This document shows positions 51,305-59,526 of a DNA stretch of 64,000 bases, piece after piece. Where the stretch lies: contig NZ_DATFIP010000076.1 of the NCBI RefSeq assembly GCF_035270045.1, forward strand, positions 98,006 to 162,005. Reading direction: 5' to 3'. This DNA comes from Salibaculum sp035270045 (lineage in GTDB: Bacteria; Pseudomonadota; Alphaproteobacteria; Rhodobacterales; Rhodobacteraceae). Below the pieces are notes generated by a model that had not been told where the DNA came from, ran no database searches, and worked only from the letters and a program-made list of their open reading frames with translations. The translations under genes were made by a program, and so were the position numbers. Within the stretch, counting starts at the first letter, position 1, and each line of letters starts with the position of its first letter.

Positions 51305-51768
51305 GTGTCGAGGCCCTGATCAAGGCCGCCCGCGCCAATGGCCACATGATCGCCTGCGCCGAAAGCTGCACCGGAGGTCTGCTGGGCGCGGGCATCACCG
51401 CCGTCCCCGGGTCCTCGGACATCTTCGACCGGGGATTCATCACCTACTCCAACGCGGCCAAGGCCGAGATGCTGGGCGTCGATCCGGCCACGATCGCGGC
51501 CCACGGGGCAGTGTCCGAGGAGGTCGCCGCGCAGATGGCGGCGGGGGCACTTGGCCGGTCGGCGGCGACACTCGCGGTGTCGATCACCGGGGTCGCCGGT
51601 CCCGGCGGGTCGGAGCACAAGCCCGAGGGGCGCGTCTGTTTCGCGCTGGCCACGCCGGCCGGCACCCGGACGGAAACCGTGGAGTTCGGGGCGATCGGGC
51701 GCGCGCAGGTGCGCGCGGCGGCCGTCGAACATGCGCTTGCGCTGCTGATCGGCGCGGTTCAGCCGTAA
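51301..51768 (+). CDS. cinA: CinA/PncC family nicotinamide-nucleotide amidase
   Basis: 155 residues, the stand-alone C-terminal CinA domain (PncC form), which deamidates nicotinamide mononucleotide to nicotinate mononucleotide in the pyridine-nucleotide cycle. The catalytic region IACAESCTGGLLGAGIT, SYSN-type loop ITYSNAAKAEMLGV and SITGVAGPGG are present. The ATG overlaps the pgpA stop by 4 bp. The last 10 bp overlap the convergent RatA-like gene. The ispDF-pgpA-cinA order is common in alphaproteobacteria. Confidence 0.95.
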   Translation: MSVEALIKAARANGHMIACAESCTGGLLGAGITAVPGSSDIFDRGFITYSNAAKAEMLGVDPATIAAHGAVSEEVAAQMAAGALGRSAATLAVSITGVAGPGGSEHKPEGRVCFALATPAGTRTETVEFGAIGRAQVRAAAVEHALALLIGAVQP

Positions 51769-52202
51769 AGCGCCTTGGCCCGGGCCTCGAACGCGCGAAC
51801 GATGCGCTGCATCGCCTCGTTGAAGAACATCCCCGCCGCGCCCTGCAGCATCCTGTTGCGGAATTCGAAATCCACCCGGAACGAGACCTCGCAGCCGCCC
51901 TCGGCCTCGCGGAATTCCCAGGTACTTTCAAGAAAGCGGAATGGCCCGTCGATATACTCGGTGTCGATCTGGCGCGCCCTTGGCCAGAGCGTCACGCGGC
52001 TGCCGAAGCGCTCGCGGAACACCTTGAACGACACCACCAGGTCGGCCAGCATCACCTTGTGGTCGCCGTGATCGTCCACGCGGCGCACCCGGGCGGCGGC
52101 CGTCCAGGGCAGGAACTCGGGGTAGCGGTCAACGTCCGCGACAAGGTCGTACATCTGCTGCGCGCTATAGGGCAGCTGCCGGGTCTCGGAATGGGCGGGC
52201 AT
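51759..52202 (-). CDS. RatA/Coq10-like START-domain protein
   Basis: 147 residues of the SRPBCC fold: LPYSAQQMYDLVADVDRYPEFLPW, FRERFGSRVTLW and FEFRNRMLQGAAGMFFNEAMQRIVRAFEARA (C-terminal helix, given here in family context). The family covers Coq10, which binds ubiquinone and helps respiration, and E. coli RatA, first described as a ribosome-association toxin. In alphaproteobacteria the Coq10-type role is the more likely. The ATG at 52202 is chosen because the longer frame upstream is antisense to hpt. Confidence 0.9.
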   Translation of the reverse strand: MPAHSETRQLPYSAQQMYDLVADVDRYPEFLPWTAAARVRRVDDHGDHKVMLADLVVSFKVFRERFGSRVTLWPRARQIDTEYIDGPFRFLESTWEFREAEGGCEVSFRVDFEFRNRMLQGAAGMFFNEAMQRIVRAFEARAKALYG

Positions 52203-52289
52203 CCGCGCTCCTTTGTGTGCGTGACTCTTGCGCGTGATGTCGTAGAGTGCGCCGCGGAAATCAAGCACAACGAAGGACAGCGGGGCCAG

Positions 52290-52826
52290 ATGACGCAAGA
52301 GGACTATGCCATCGACGAGATGATCTCGGCAAAGACCATCGCCGCCCGGATCGAGGAACTGGCACGAGAGATTCGCGCGGAATTCGACGGCAGCGAGAAA
52401 CTGGTCGTGGTGGGGCTGCTGCGGGGATCGTTCGTCTTCATCGCGGATCTCGTGCGCGAGCTGGACATGAACGTCGAGGTGGATTTCATGGAGGCCTCCT
52501 CCTACGGGGATTCCATGGAAAGCAGCCGCGAGGTGCGCATCCTGAAAGACCTGCGCGGCGGAATCGAGGGGCGCAACGTGCTGGTTGTCGAGGATATCGT
52601 CGATACCGGCTATACCATGAAACACGTGCTGGGGCTGCTGGGCGCGCGGGGGCCGCGCAAACTGCGCTCCATCGCGCTGCTGGACAAGCCGACCCGGCGC
52701 GAGGTGGACGTGAAGGCCGACTGGACCGGCTTCGAGATCCCGGATGAATTCGTCGTGGGCTACGGCATCGACTACGCGCAACGCAACCGCAACCTGCCCT
52801 ATATCGGCAAGGTTCGAATGCTCTAG
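52290..52826 (+). CDS. hpt: Hypoxanthine phosphoribosyltransferase
   Basis: 178 residues. The enzyme salvages hypoxanthine or guanine with PRPP to give IMP or GMP. The PRPP-binding motif VLVVEDIVDTGYTM (about 97-110), the flexible loop SYGDSMESS and the base-contact region VGYGIDYAQRNRNLPYIG are complete. It is divergent from the RatA-like gene with an 87-bp gap and ends 27 bp before the convergent LysR gene. Confidence 0.96.
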   Translation: MTQEDYAIDEMISAKTIAARIEELAREIRAEFDGSEKLVVVGLLRGSFVFIADLVRELDMNVEVDFMEASSYGDSMESSREVRILKDLRGGIEGRNVLVVEDIVDTGYTMKHVLGLLGARGPRKLRSIALLDKPTRREVDVKADWTGFEIPDEFVVGYGIDYAQRNRNLPYIGKVRML

Positions 52827-52853
52827 CAGGACGGAGCCGTCGCGCGGGCCACG

Positions 52854-53720
52854 TTACGGTGGCGCGCCCGGTCCCAGCCGACCGGCCCGGTCCTGCAACC
52901 CGGCCTTGATGCGCGCGCGAAAGGCTCGCAACCGTGACGAGCCGCCGATATCAGCATGGCTGGCGACCCAGATCGGGATGTCCATCTGCATCTCGGGGCG
53001 GTCCAGCGGCACCAGGCGCGGATCCTGCGCGGCCAGCACCTTGGGCAGGATGGCGTTGCCCAGTCCCTCGGCGACCATCTCGCGCAGGATGACGAAACTG
53101 TCGGCCGCCGCGCGCAGGGGGCCGGGCTGCTGCCGGTCCATGACCTCGGCCATGCGCGAACGTTCCAGTGGCCCGCGCAGGCCCAGCCAGCCCTCGGTCG
53201 AGGCCGCCGCCGGCCCGTAGGCGCCCAGTCCGAGGATCCCCGCCTGTTCCCCGATCAGCCCCTCTGGCAGGCGCACGGCGGGGCGCACGGTGATATCGGC
53301 CTCCATCCGGGACAGATCCAGGTGGGCGTTGGTGCAGGACAGCTCGACCGTCAGCCCCTCGCCCTCGACTGCAAGATCGCGCACGATCCCGGGCAGGACC
53401 GTTTGGCAAAAGGTATCCGTCGAGGTCACGCAGAGCCGCCCTGTAAGGCGCATCTCGACGCCCTGGGCCACCCGCTCGACCGCCCCGATGGCGGCGGCGG
53501 CCTCGCGCGCGGCGTCGATCACCCGGCGATGATCGGGCGGCACCACGTAACCGCTGGCAGTGCGTTCGAACAGCTGCAGGCCGACCCGCCCCTCGAAGGC
53601 GGCGACCCGGCGCAGCACCGTGGCGTGATTGACCCGAAGCCGCCGGGCCGCCGCACTCACCGAGCCTTCCTCGGCCACGGCGAGAACGAAACGCAGGTCG
53701 TCCCAGTTCTGGCTGTGCAT
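52854..53720 (-). CDS. LysR family transcriptional regulator
   Basis: 288 residues. The N-terminal winged helix-turn-helix (DDLRFVLAVAEEGSVSAAAR, HATVLRRVAAFEGRVGLQLF) is followed by a substrate-binding domain with a conserved GLGNAILPK segment near 225. The start at the ATG 53720 gives the standard N-terminus; a longer frame to 53741 adds a short non-family stretch. It is divergent from the cytochrome c' gene across 96 bp, so it is a candidate regulator of that cytochrome pair. The effector is unknown. Confidence 0.92.
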   Translation of the reverse strand: MHSQNWDDLRFVLAVAEEGSVSAAARRLRVNHATVLRRVAAFEGRVGLQLFERTASGYVVPPDHRRVIDAAREAAAAIGAVERVAQGVEMRLTGRLCVTSTDTFCQTVLPGIVRDLAVEGEGLTVELSCTNAHLDLSRMEADITVRPAVRLPEGLIGEQAGILGLGAYGPAAASTEGWLGLRGPLERSRMAEVMDRQQPGPLRAAADSFVILREMVAEGLGNAILPKVLAAQDPRLVPLDRPEMQMDIPIWVASHADIGGSSRLRAFRARIKAGLQDRAGRLGPGAPP

Positions 53721-53816
53721 GGAATCGGACCCCTTACGCAAAATTATGGAATGGCTTCGATTTTACTCACAGGTATCGTGGATGTCACTGAAACTGATTC
53801 AATCAGGAGTTTTACC

Positions 53817-54290
53817 GTGAAGCGTCTTGCGACTGCCATTACCGTTCTGAGCCTCACCGGCCTTGGCACCACTGCCGTGGCCGAATCCCATGTCGATCCC
53901 GCCATCGCCGGGGCCATGAAGGCCCGGCAGGCCCACATGCAGCTCTATGCCCACAACATAGGTGTGCTGGGTGGCATGGCCCGCGAACGCATTGCCTACG
54001 ACGCCGACGCGGCGAGTGCCGCGGCCTCGAACATCGCGGCGCTGTCCCAACTGGACCAATCCACCTACTGGCCCGAGGGGTCGGACAATTCCGTCGAGGG
54101 CTCCAAGGCCCTGCCGGCCATCTGGGAGAACCTCGACGACGTGATGTCCATGTCCGAGGACCTGGTCATGGCCGCCGCTGCCATGGAAGACGCTGCCGGC
54201 CAGGGGCTGGGCGCGCTCAAGGGTGCGATGGGCGGTCTCGGCGGCGCCTGTGGGGCCTGCCACGAGGACTACCGCGAAAGCGACGACTGA
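53817..54290 (+). CDS. Cytochrome c' (class II c-type cytochrome)
   Basis: 157 residues starting at a GTG with AGGAGT 7 bp upstream. A signal peptide (about 1-22) precedes a four-helix bundle with the single haem site CGACH near the C-terminus (GGACGACHEDYRES), as in class II cytochromes. The long Met/Ala-rich helices (SEDLVMAAAAMEDAAG) fit the family. Periplasmic cytochrome c' binds NO or CO and can protect against nitrosative stress. The dihaem cytochrome gene follows 3 bp after the stop, so the two are co-transcribed. Confidence 0.93.
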   Translation: MKRLATAITVLSLTGLGTTAVAESHVDPAIAGAMKARQAHMQLYAHNIGVLGGMARERIAYDADAASAAASNIAALSQLDQSTYWPEGSDNSVEGSKALPAIWENLDDVMSMSEDLVMAAAAMEDAAGQGLGALKGAMGGLGGACGACHEDYRESDD

Positions 54291-54293
54291 GCC

Positions 54294-55181
54294 TTGGCCG
54301 GTCGCCTGCTGAAAGGGGTGGCGGCACTGGCCGTCGCCGGGGGTGCGGCCGGCTGGTGGCTGACCGCGCCCGAGCCGTTGCCAGCCGATCACCTGGCGGG
54401 TTTGACCGGCGACGCGGCGGCGGGCGAACGGGTCTTCATTGCCGCCGGCTGCGGGTCCTGCCACACCGCGCCCGACGCCGAGGCGGGCCAAGGCCTTCCC
54501 ATCCTGGCCGGTGGTCAGAGATTCGAGACCGATTTCGGCACATTCGTGGCCCCCAACATCTCGACTGATCCGAACCACGGTATCGGGGGCTGGTCGGACA
54601 TGGACCTGGCCAATGCGGTTCAGCGGGGGGTCTCGCCTGGCGGTGCGCACTATTACCCGGCCTTTCCTTACACCGCCTATGCGCGGGCCGGCCGTCAGGA
54701 TATCGCGGACCTGATCGCCTACATGCGGACGCTGCCCGCCGATGCAACGCCCAGCCAGCCGCACGACATCACCTTTCCTTTCAACGTCCGGCGCAGTCTG
54801 GGCGGTTGGAAAACGCTGTTCAGGAATGAAGACTGGGTGGTCACGGGCAACCTGGACAGCCAAGTGGAACGCGGCCGCTACCTGGTCGAGGCGTTGGGCC
54901 ACTGCGGCGAATGCCACACGCCCCGCAATGCCTTGGGCGGTCTGGATCGCGGCAACTGGCTGGCCGGCGCGGTAAATCCCGATGGCGAGGGCCGTATCCC
55001 CGACATCACGCCCGAGGGCCTGGGCTGGTCCGCGCCCGATATCTCGGCCTACCTCGAAAGTGGCTTCACGCCGGAGTTCGACACGGCGGGCGGCACCATG
55101 GTCTCGGTAATCAAGAACACCAGTCGCCTGTCGGTGCAGGACCGCGACGCGATCGCCGCCTACCTGGTCGCCCTGCCCTAG
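54294..55181 (+). CDS. Dihaem c-type cytochrome
   Basis: 295 residues from a TTG start. One N-terminal hydrophobic segment (about 5-23) exports or anchors it. Two class I haem sites are present, CGSCH (about 53-57) and CGECH (about 204-208), with later Met residues as possible axial ligands. The sequence resembles the cytochrome subunits of alcohol or sorbose dehydrogenases. Its partner enzyme is not in the window. Co-transcription with cytochrome c' suggests electron transfer between the two in the periplasm. The stop overlaps the convergent lipA stop (CTAG). Confidence 0.9.
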   Translation: MAGRLLKGVAALAVAGGAAGWWLTAPEPLPADHLAGLTGDAAAGERVFIAAGCGSCHTAPDAEAGQGLPILAGGQRFETDFGTFVAPNISTDPNHGIGGWSDMDLANAVQRGVSPGGAHYYPAFPYTAYARAGRQDIADLIAYMRTLPADATPSQPHDITFPFNVRRSLGGWKTLFRNEDWVVTGNLDSQVERGRYLVEALGHCGECHTPRNALGGLDRGNWLAGAVNPDGEGRIPDITPEGLGWSAPDISAYLESGFTPEFDTAGGTMVSVIKNTSRLSVQDRDAIAAYLVALP

Positions 55182-56134
55182 ACGGCTGCTTCGCCCAGCT
55201 TTTTCAGGCGGTTTTCCCGCAGCCGCGCGAAATCGTCGCCGGCGTGATAGCTCGACCTGGTCAGCGGTGTGGCCGAAACCATGAGGAACCCCTTGCCATA
55301 GGCAGATTTTTCATAGGCGGCGAATTCGTCGGGGTGGATGAAGCGGGCGACCGCGTGGTGCTTGGGGGTCGGCTGCAGGTATTGCCCGATGGTCAGGAAA
55401 TCCACGTCGGCGCTGCGCATGTCGTCCATGACCTGCAGCACCTGTGGACGCTCTTCGCCCAGCCCCACCATGATCCCTGACTTGGTGAACATGGTCGGGT
55501 CCAGTTCCTTGACCCGCTGCAACAGGCGAAGGCTGTGGAAATAGCGCGCACCCGGGCGGACCTCCTGGTAGAGGCCCGGCACGGTTTCCAGGTTGTGGTT
55601 GAAAACGTCCGGTTTCGCCGCAACCACGGTTTCCAGCGCCGAGGGCGGGCATTTCAGGAAGTCGGGCGTCAGGATCTCGATCGTGGTGTCCGGACTGCGC
55701 TTGCGGATGGCGCGGATGGTCATGGCGAAATGCTCGGCCCCGCCATCGTCAAGATCGTCGCGGTCCACGCTGGTGATGACCACGTGGTTGAGGCCGAGTT
55801 TCTGGACGGCATCGGCCACGCGGCCCGGCTCGAAGGCATCAAGCGTGTCAGGGCGACCGGTGGCCACGTTGCAGAAAGTGCACCCACGTGTGCAGATCTC
55901 GCCCATGATCATCATGGTGGCGTGGCCCTGCGACCAGCATTCGCCGGCGTTGGGACATCCCGCCTCTTCGCAGACGGTGACGAGGCCATGCTCGCGCATG
56001 ATCCTGTGAGTGTCCTGATAGCCCTTGGAGGTCGGCGCCTTGACGCGGATCCAGTCCGGTTTCTTGGGCTGTGCGTTGTCGGCGCGATGCGCCTTTTCGG
56101 GATGCCGGGATTCGGGAATGTTCAGATCGCGCAA
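55178..56134 (-). CDS. lipA: Lipoyl synthase
   Basis: 318 residues. This radical-SAM enzyme inserts sulphur into octanoyl groups to make lipoate. Both clusters are visible: the auxiliary cluster CEEAGCPNAGEC and the radical-SAM cluster CTRGCTFC. The start is taken as the TTG at 56134, because GGAGGAGG lies 5 bp upstream and it gives the usual RDLNIPESRHPEKAHR N-terminus; the longer frame to 56176 also opens with a TTG but has no better site. It is convergent with the dihaem cytochrome gene. Confidence 0.95.
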   Translation of the reverse strand: MRDLNIPESRHPEKAHRADNAQPKKPDWIRVKAPTSKGYQDTHRIMREHGLVTVCEEAGCPNAGECWSQGHATMMIMGEICTRGCTFCNVATGRPDTLDAFEPGRVADAVQKLGLNHVVITSVDRDDLDDGGAEHFAMTIRAIRKRSPDTTIEILTPDFLKCPPSALETVVAAKPDVFNHNLETVPGLYQEVRPGARYFHSLRLLQRVKELDPTMFTKSGIMVGLGEERPQVLQVMDDMRSADVDFLTIGQYLQPTPKHHAVARFIHPDEFAAYEKSAYGKGFLMVSATPLTRSSYHAGDDFARLRENRLKKLGEAAV

Positions 56135-56139
56135 TTTGG

Positions 56140-56147
56140 CCTCCTCC
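56140..56147 (-). promoter_or_regulatory. Ribosome binding site deciding the lipA TTG start
   Basis: GGAGGAGG on the minus strand, 5 bp before the TTG at 56134. It is the strongest Shine-Dalgarno sequence near the gene and argues against the upstream TTG at 56176. Confidence 0.75.
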
Positions 56148-56254
56148 AGACTAGGCTTCCCCTGACCTAGGCCCAAACGTCCGGAAAAGCAATGAAACCC
56201 CGCCTTGCACCGGGCGCAAGCCTCGGGGCCGGATGCCGCGCTGATTCACCCGGC

Positions 56255-57298
56255 CTAGCCATGGCGCGTGTTCAACTGCTCCGCCTGGCGGTAATGCTCG
56301 ACCAGGCGATCCAGCGCGATGCGCAACACGATCTTGCCCGAGCGGGCCGACCAGCCCATGCGCTGTTCGGTGGTCTCCAGCCCGTCGAGCAGGCAGCAGG
56401 TGCGATAGACCACCTCGGCCAGCCCCGGCCCCAGCGCCTCGAAGGCGGCGGTGACACGCGCCTGAACGTCCAGTCGCGCGCCATGGTCGCTGCCGCCGCG
56501 GCCCTTGCGCGGCGCCCCTGTCATCATGGCCGCCCAGTCCTGGCTGACCGACCGCCCGACATGGGCGACCTCGAAATCCTCGCGCAGGCGTTCGGCCGCC
56601 CGGACCATCTCGCGGGTCAGGAAGGGCTCGCCGAACTTGTCCTTGCGCCGGGCCAGCGCCCGCACGGGGCTGTCGGCAGAGCCGAGCCGCGTACTGCGCA
56701 GGGGCGTCTTTTCCTCGGGTCCGGGGGCCGCCCCCGCGCCGGGGGCATGGGCGAAAGGCGTCTGCGCCTCGGCCATTTCGCGGGCACGGTTCTCGGAGCG
56801 CGCGATCAGGTCGCGCAGGGCGGCCCGGCCGGTATGGGAAATCCGGTAGCGTATCACGCGGCCGCCGGACGCGCCCGGGTCCAGGAAATCGCGCAGCGCC
56901 AGGGCACGGGCCACGCGCAACTCCAGCGACGTGCTGCACTCGGGCGCCCCGCCCGCGCCGTCGCGGACGATGACCGCGCGGCCCATGTCCGGGGCCACCG
57001 CCATCAGTGCGCCCGGCTCGCCCAGGCGCCGCAGGGCCTGCAACTGTTCACCGTTCGACACCGCAGCCGCCCCTCCGGTCCCGTCCGAGGCCAGAACGCG
57101 CAACGCCCCGTCGATCAGCGGGTCCTCGCGACGCTGTTCGACCTTGCGCACCTGGCGCATGATGGTCGAGGCGTGGCAGTCGGCCCGCCGGGCCAGCGCA
57201 CGGATCGACTGGCCGTAAACGGTGTGCAGAAGATAATGCCGGACGTGTTCCGGCACCCAGGTCGGCATCGAGACCGACGACTTGTGTTCAAATGACAT
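56255..57298 (-). CDS. DUF6456 family helix-turn-helix protein
   Basis: 347 residues. An N-terminal helix-turn-helix-like region (about 15-55: PEHVRHYLLHTVYGQSIRAL, ARRADCHASTIMRQVRKVEQ) resembles a small DNA-binding domain. A variable Arg/Ala-rich middle follows, then a C-terminal DUF6456 domain (about 230-347) with LGPGLAEVVYRTCCLLDGLE. The family is confined largely to alphaproteobacteria and is probably regulatory; targets are unknown. The start is the ATG at 57298. It is divergent from the DUF6477 gene, with two perfect DnaA boxes between them. Confidence 0.8.
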   Translation of the reverse strand: MSFEHKSSVSMPTWVPEHVRHYLLHTVYGQSIRALARRADCHASTIMRQVRKVEQRREDPLIDGALRVLASDGTGGAAAVSNGEQLQALRRLGEPGALMAVAPDMGRAVIVRDGAGGAPECSTSLELRVARALALRDFLDPGASGGRVIRYRISHTGRAALRDLIARSENRAREMAEAQTPFAHAPGAGAAPGPEEKTPLRSTRLGSADSPVRALARRKDKFGEPFLTREMVRAAERLREDFEVAHVGRSVSQDWAAMMTGAPRKGRGGSDHGARLDVQARVTAAFEALGPGLAEVVYRTCCLLDGLETTEQRMGWSARSGKIVLRIALDRLVEHYRQAEQLNTRHG

Positions 57299-57383
57299 TG
57301 TCCGTTCCCATCCTCGCCGCGCTGACAGCGCGCGGCCAATCCGGCCCATACCCACCCAGGACGCCGTTTCTCTTTCGGAAACA

Positions 57384-57392
57384 TTATTCACA
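57384..57392 (+). promoter_or_regulatory. DnaA box (TTATTCACA)
   Basis: Exact match to the TTATNCACA consensus, in the AT-rich divergent region between the DUF6456 and DUF6477 genes, 66 bp from a second match in the same orientation. Confidence 0.55.
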
Positions 57393-57449
57393 GTGTGAAA
57401 GCATCGTTTCCAAAACGTAAACGTCTGTTAACGCGCCGTTCGGCGGTTG

Positions 57450-57458
57450 TTATCCACA
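57450..57458 (+). promoter_or_regulatory. DnaA box (TTATCCACA)
   Basis: Exact match to the strongest DnaA box sequence, 57 bp before the DUF6477 start codon, same orientation as the box at 57384-57392. Suggests DnaA-dependent control of one or both flanking genes, as known for cell-cycle genes in Caulobacter. Confidence 0.6.
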
Positions 57459-57514
57459 CGCAACACACGCTGGGGTTGTGTTAGAAAGCATGTGAAATCA
57501 ACTGGGAGTCCATC

Positions 57515-57829
57515 ATGGAAGATGTTCTGACACGTGTTTCGCGCCTCGAAAGACCACAGATCCTGGTGCAAACCGCACGCCAAGGGTTAACCGATTATTA
57601 CCGTAATCGCCATCTGCGGCGGCTGCTGCAGGCGGATGTGCCCCCGAGGGCGAGTGACGCGCTGGTGCGGCTTCTGGACATGGAAGCGGCGCTGGACTTC
57701 CAGCGCCGGCAGGACCGGGCGGCCTATTCGATCGCCCGGCACGTCGAAGTGTTGATCGCACTGATGGCCGAGGCGGCGAGCCTGCGCGCGACACGCAAAT
57801 CGCGCCGCAGGCTCGAACCGCTGGACTGA
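57515..57829 (+). CDS. DUF6477 family protein
   Basis: 104 residues, all-alpha, basic. The pattern EDVLTRVSRLERPQILVQTA, ARQGLTDYYRNRHLRRLL and ARHVEVLIALMAEA matches the DUF6477 family of Rhodobacteraceae. No function is established. Its position divergent from the DUF6456 regulator appears characteristic of the group (recollection). The nearest upstream signals are the two DnaA boxes. It ends 4 bp before the convergent MttB-family gene. Confidence 0.82.
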   Translation: MEDVLTRVSRLERPQILVQTARQGLTDYYRNRHLRRLLQADVPPRASDALVRLLDMEAALDFQRRQDRAAYSIARHVEVLIALMAEAASLRATRKSRRRLEPLD

Positions 57830-57833
57830 CGTC

Positions 57834-59387
57834 TCAGCTGAAGGCGTCGGGCATGCTGTCCTTCTTGGCGGCAACGTAGGCGTGAAGCGCCTCGTTGATC
57901 GCAGGGTCGAGCGCTGGTTGCTGGTAGTCGGCCAGCAATTTTTCGACCCGCAGCCGGGCCAGTTGGCGGGTGTCGCGCCCGCCTTCCTCTTCCCAGGTCT
58001 CGAAGGGCTTGTAATCGAGCAGATCGGACCGCCAGAAGGCGGACTTGAAATTCGCCTGGGTATGGGCACAGCCAAGGTAATGCCCGCCCGGCCCGACCTC
58101 GCGGATGGCGTCCATGGCCTGGGCATTCTCGTCGATCTGGACACCGCTGGCGATGCCATGCAGGGCGCCCAGCTGGTCGGCGTCCATCACGAATTTCTCG
58201 AAGTCGGCAACCAGGCCGCCCTCCAGCCAGCCGCAGGAATGCAGCATGAAGTTGACCCCCGCCAGAAGGCCGACGTTGAGGCTGTTCGCGGTCTCGTAGG
58301 CAGCCTGCGCATCGGGCAGTTTCGACCCGTTGAACGACCCCGCCGAGCGGTAGGGCAAACCCAGCCGCCGCGCCAGCTGGCCCGCGCCATAGGTGATCTT
58401 GGCTGCCTCTGGGGTGCCGAAGGTGGGCGCGCCCGAGTTCATGTCGATCGAGGTCACGAAGGTGCCGAAGATCGCCGGGGCGCCCGGACGGATCAACTGG
58501 CTGTAGGCGACGCCTGCCATGACCTCGGCCAGGACCTGCGTCAGCGTGCCGGCCACGGAAACCGGCGCCATCGCCCCGCCGACGATGAAGGGGCTGATGA
58601 TCGCGGCCTGGTTCTTGGCCGCATAGGCTTCCAACGCGCCCATCATGGTCGCATCGAAGGTCAGCGGCGAGTTGATGTTGATGAGCGAGGTCATCACCGT
58701 GTTCCGGTCGACGAACTCCGCACCGAACAGGATCTCGGCCATCTCGATGCTGTCGCGCGCCCGGTCGGGATCGGTGACAGACCCCATGAAGGGCTTGTCC
58801 GACAGGGTCATGTGCGCGAGCAGCATGTCCAGGTGGCGCTTGTTCACCGCCACATCCGTGGGTTCACAGACCGTGCCGCCCGAATGGTGCAGCCACTTCG
58901 ACATGTAGGCCAGTTTCACGAATTTCTGGAAATCCTCCATCGTGGCATAGCGGCGCCCGCCGTCCACGTCGCGCACGAAGGGCGGCCCGTAGACCGGGGC
59001 CAGCACCAGGTTGCGCCCGCCGATCACCACATTGCGCTCCGGGTTGCGGGCGTGCTGGGTGAATTCCGAAGGCGCGGTCTTGATCAGCTCGCGGGCCAGC
59101 CCCTTGGGCAGGCGCACACGTTCGCCCGTGACCTCGGCGCCGGCGGCCTTCCAGCGCTCCAGCGCCTCGGGGTTGTCCACGAAGGCCACGCCGATCTCCT
59201 CCAGGATCTGCTCGGCGTTGGCCTCGATCACCGCGATGGCCTCCTCGGTGAGGACCTCGAAGTTGGGGACATTGCGCTCGATGTATTTCGCCGTCTCGAA
59301 ACTGACCGCCGAACGCTGTGCCCGTCGCGCGGCCCCGCCGCCGCCGCGGCCCCTGCGCCCTGCCCGTGCCGTGCCTGCTTCGCTCAT
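57834..59387 (-). CDS. Trimethylamine methyltransferase (MttB) family protein, no pyrrolysine
   Basis: 517 residues, TIM-barrel methyltransferase of the MttB superfamily. Archaeal MttB needs an in-frame amber codon for pyrrolysine; here the frame is continuous, placing it with the non-Pyl group that includes glycine-betaine:corrinoid methyltransferase MtgB. Conserved stretches are VGGAMAPVSVAGTLTQVLAE, MNSGAPTFGTPEA and GVNFMLHSCGWLEGGL. The N-terminus is Arg/Gly-rich and low complexity. No cognate corrinoid protein is present in the window. Roseobacter copies usually sit near C1 or methylamine genes, but here it is divergent from guaA. The start is the ATG at 59387. Confidence 0.9.
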   Translation of the reverse strand: MSEAGTARAGRRGRGGGGAARRAQRSAVSFETAKYIERNVPNFEVLTEEAIAVIEANAEQILEEIGVAFVDNPEALERWKAAGAEVTGERVRLPKGLARELIKTAPSEFTQHARNPERNVVIGGRNLVLAPVYGPPFVRDVDGGRRYATMEDFQKFVKLAYMSKWLHHSGGTVCEPTDVAVNKRHLDMLLAHMTLSDKPFMGSVTDPDRARDSIEMAEILFGAEFVDRNTVMTSLININSPLTFDATMMGALEAYAAKNQAAIISPFIVGGAMAPVSVAGTLTQVLAEVMAGVAYSQLIRPGAPAIFGTFVTSIDMNSGAPTFGTPEAAKITYGAGQLARRLGLPYRSAGSFNGSKLPDAQAAYETANSLNVGLLAGVNFMLHSCGWLEGGLVADFEKFVMDADQLGALHGIASGVQIDENAQAMDAIREVGPGGHYLGCAHTQANFKSAFWRSDLLDYKPFETWEEEGGRDTRQLARLRVEKLLADYQQPALDPAINEALHAYVAAKKDSMPDAFS

Positions 59388-59526
59388 ACCGCGACTCCCT
59401 CGTTTCGATCCGTTGTAGGCGTGATAGCCCCGCAGGGCATGCAGATAGATCGGATTTGCGCCCCTTTGAGTGCGAAAGCGACATGCGCGTGCTTGCGTGG
59501 CCTTCGCTTCCGGCTTAACTGGCGCC

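Noticed and set aside
57384..57458. Possible chromosomal replication origin
   Set aside because: Only two DnaA boxes, no AT-rich unwinding element of useful length and no dnaA, hemE or parAB nearby. A regulatory role is the simpler reading.
57834..59387. Pyrrolysine-encoding amber codon in the MttB homologue
   Set aside because: The frame is uninterrupted from ATG to stop, so no amber readthrough is required.
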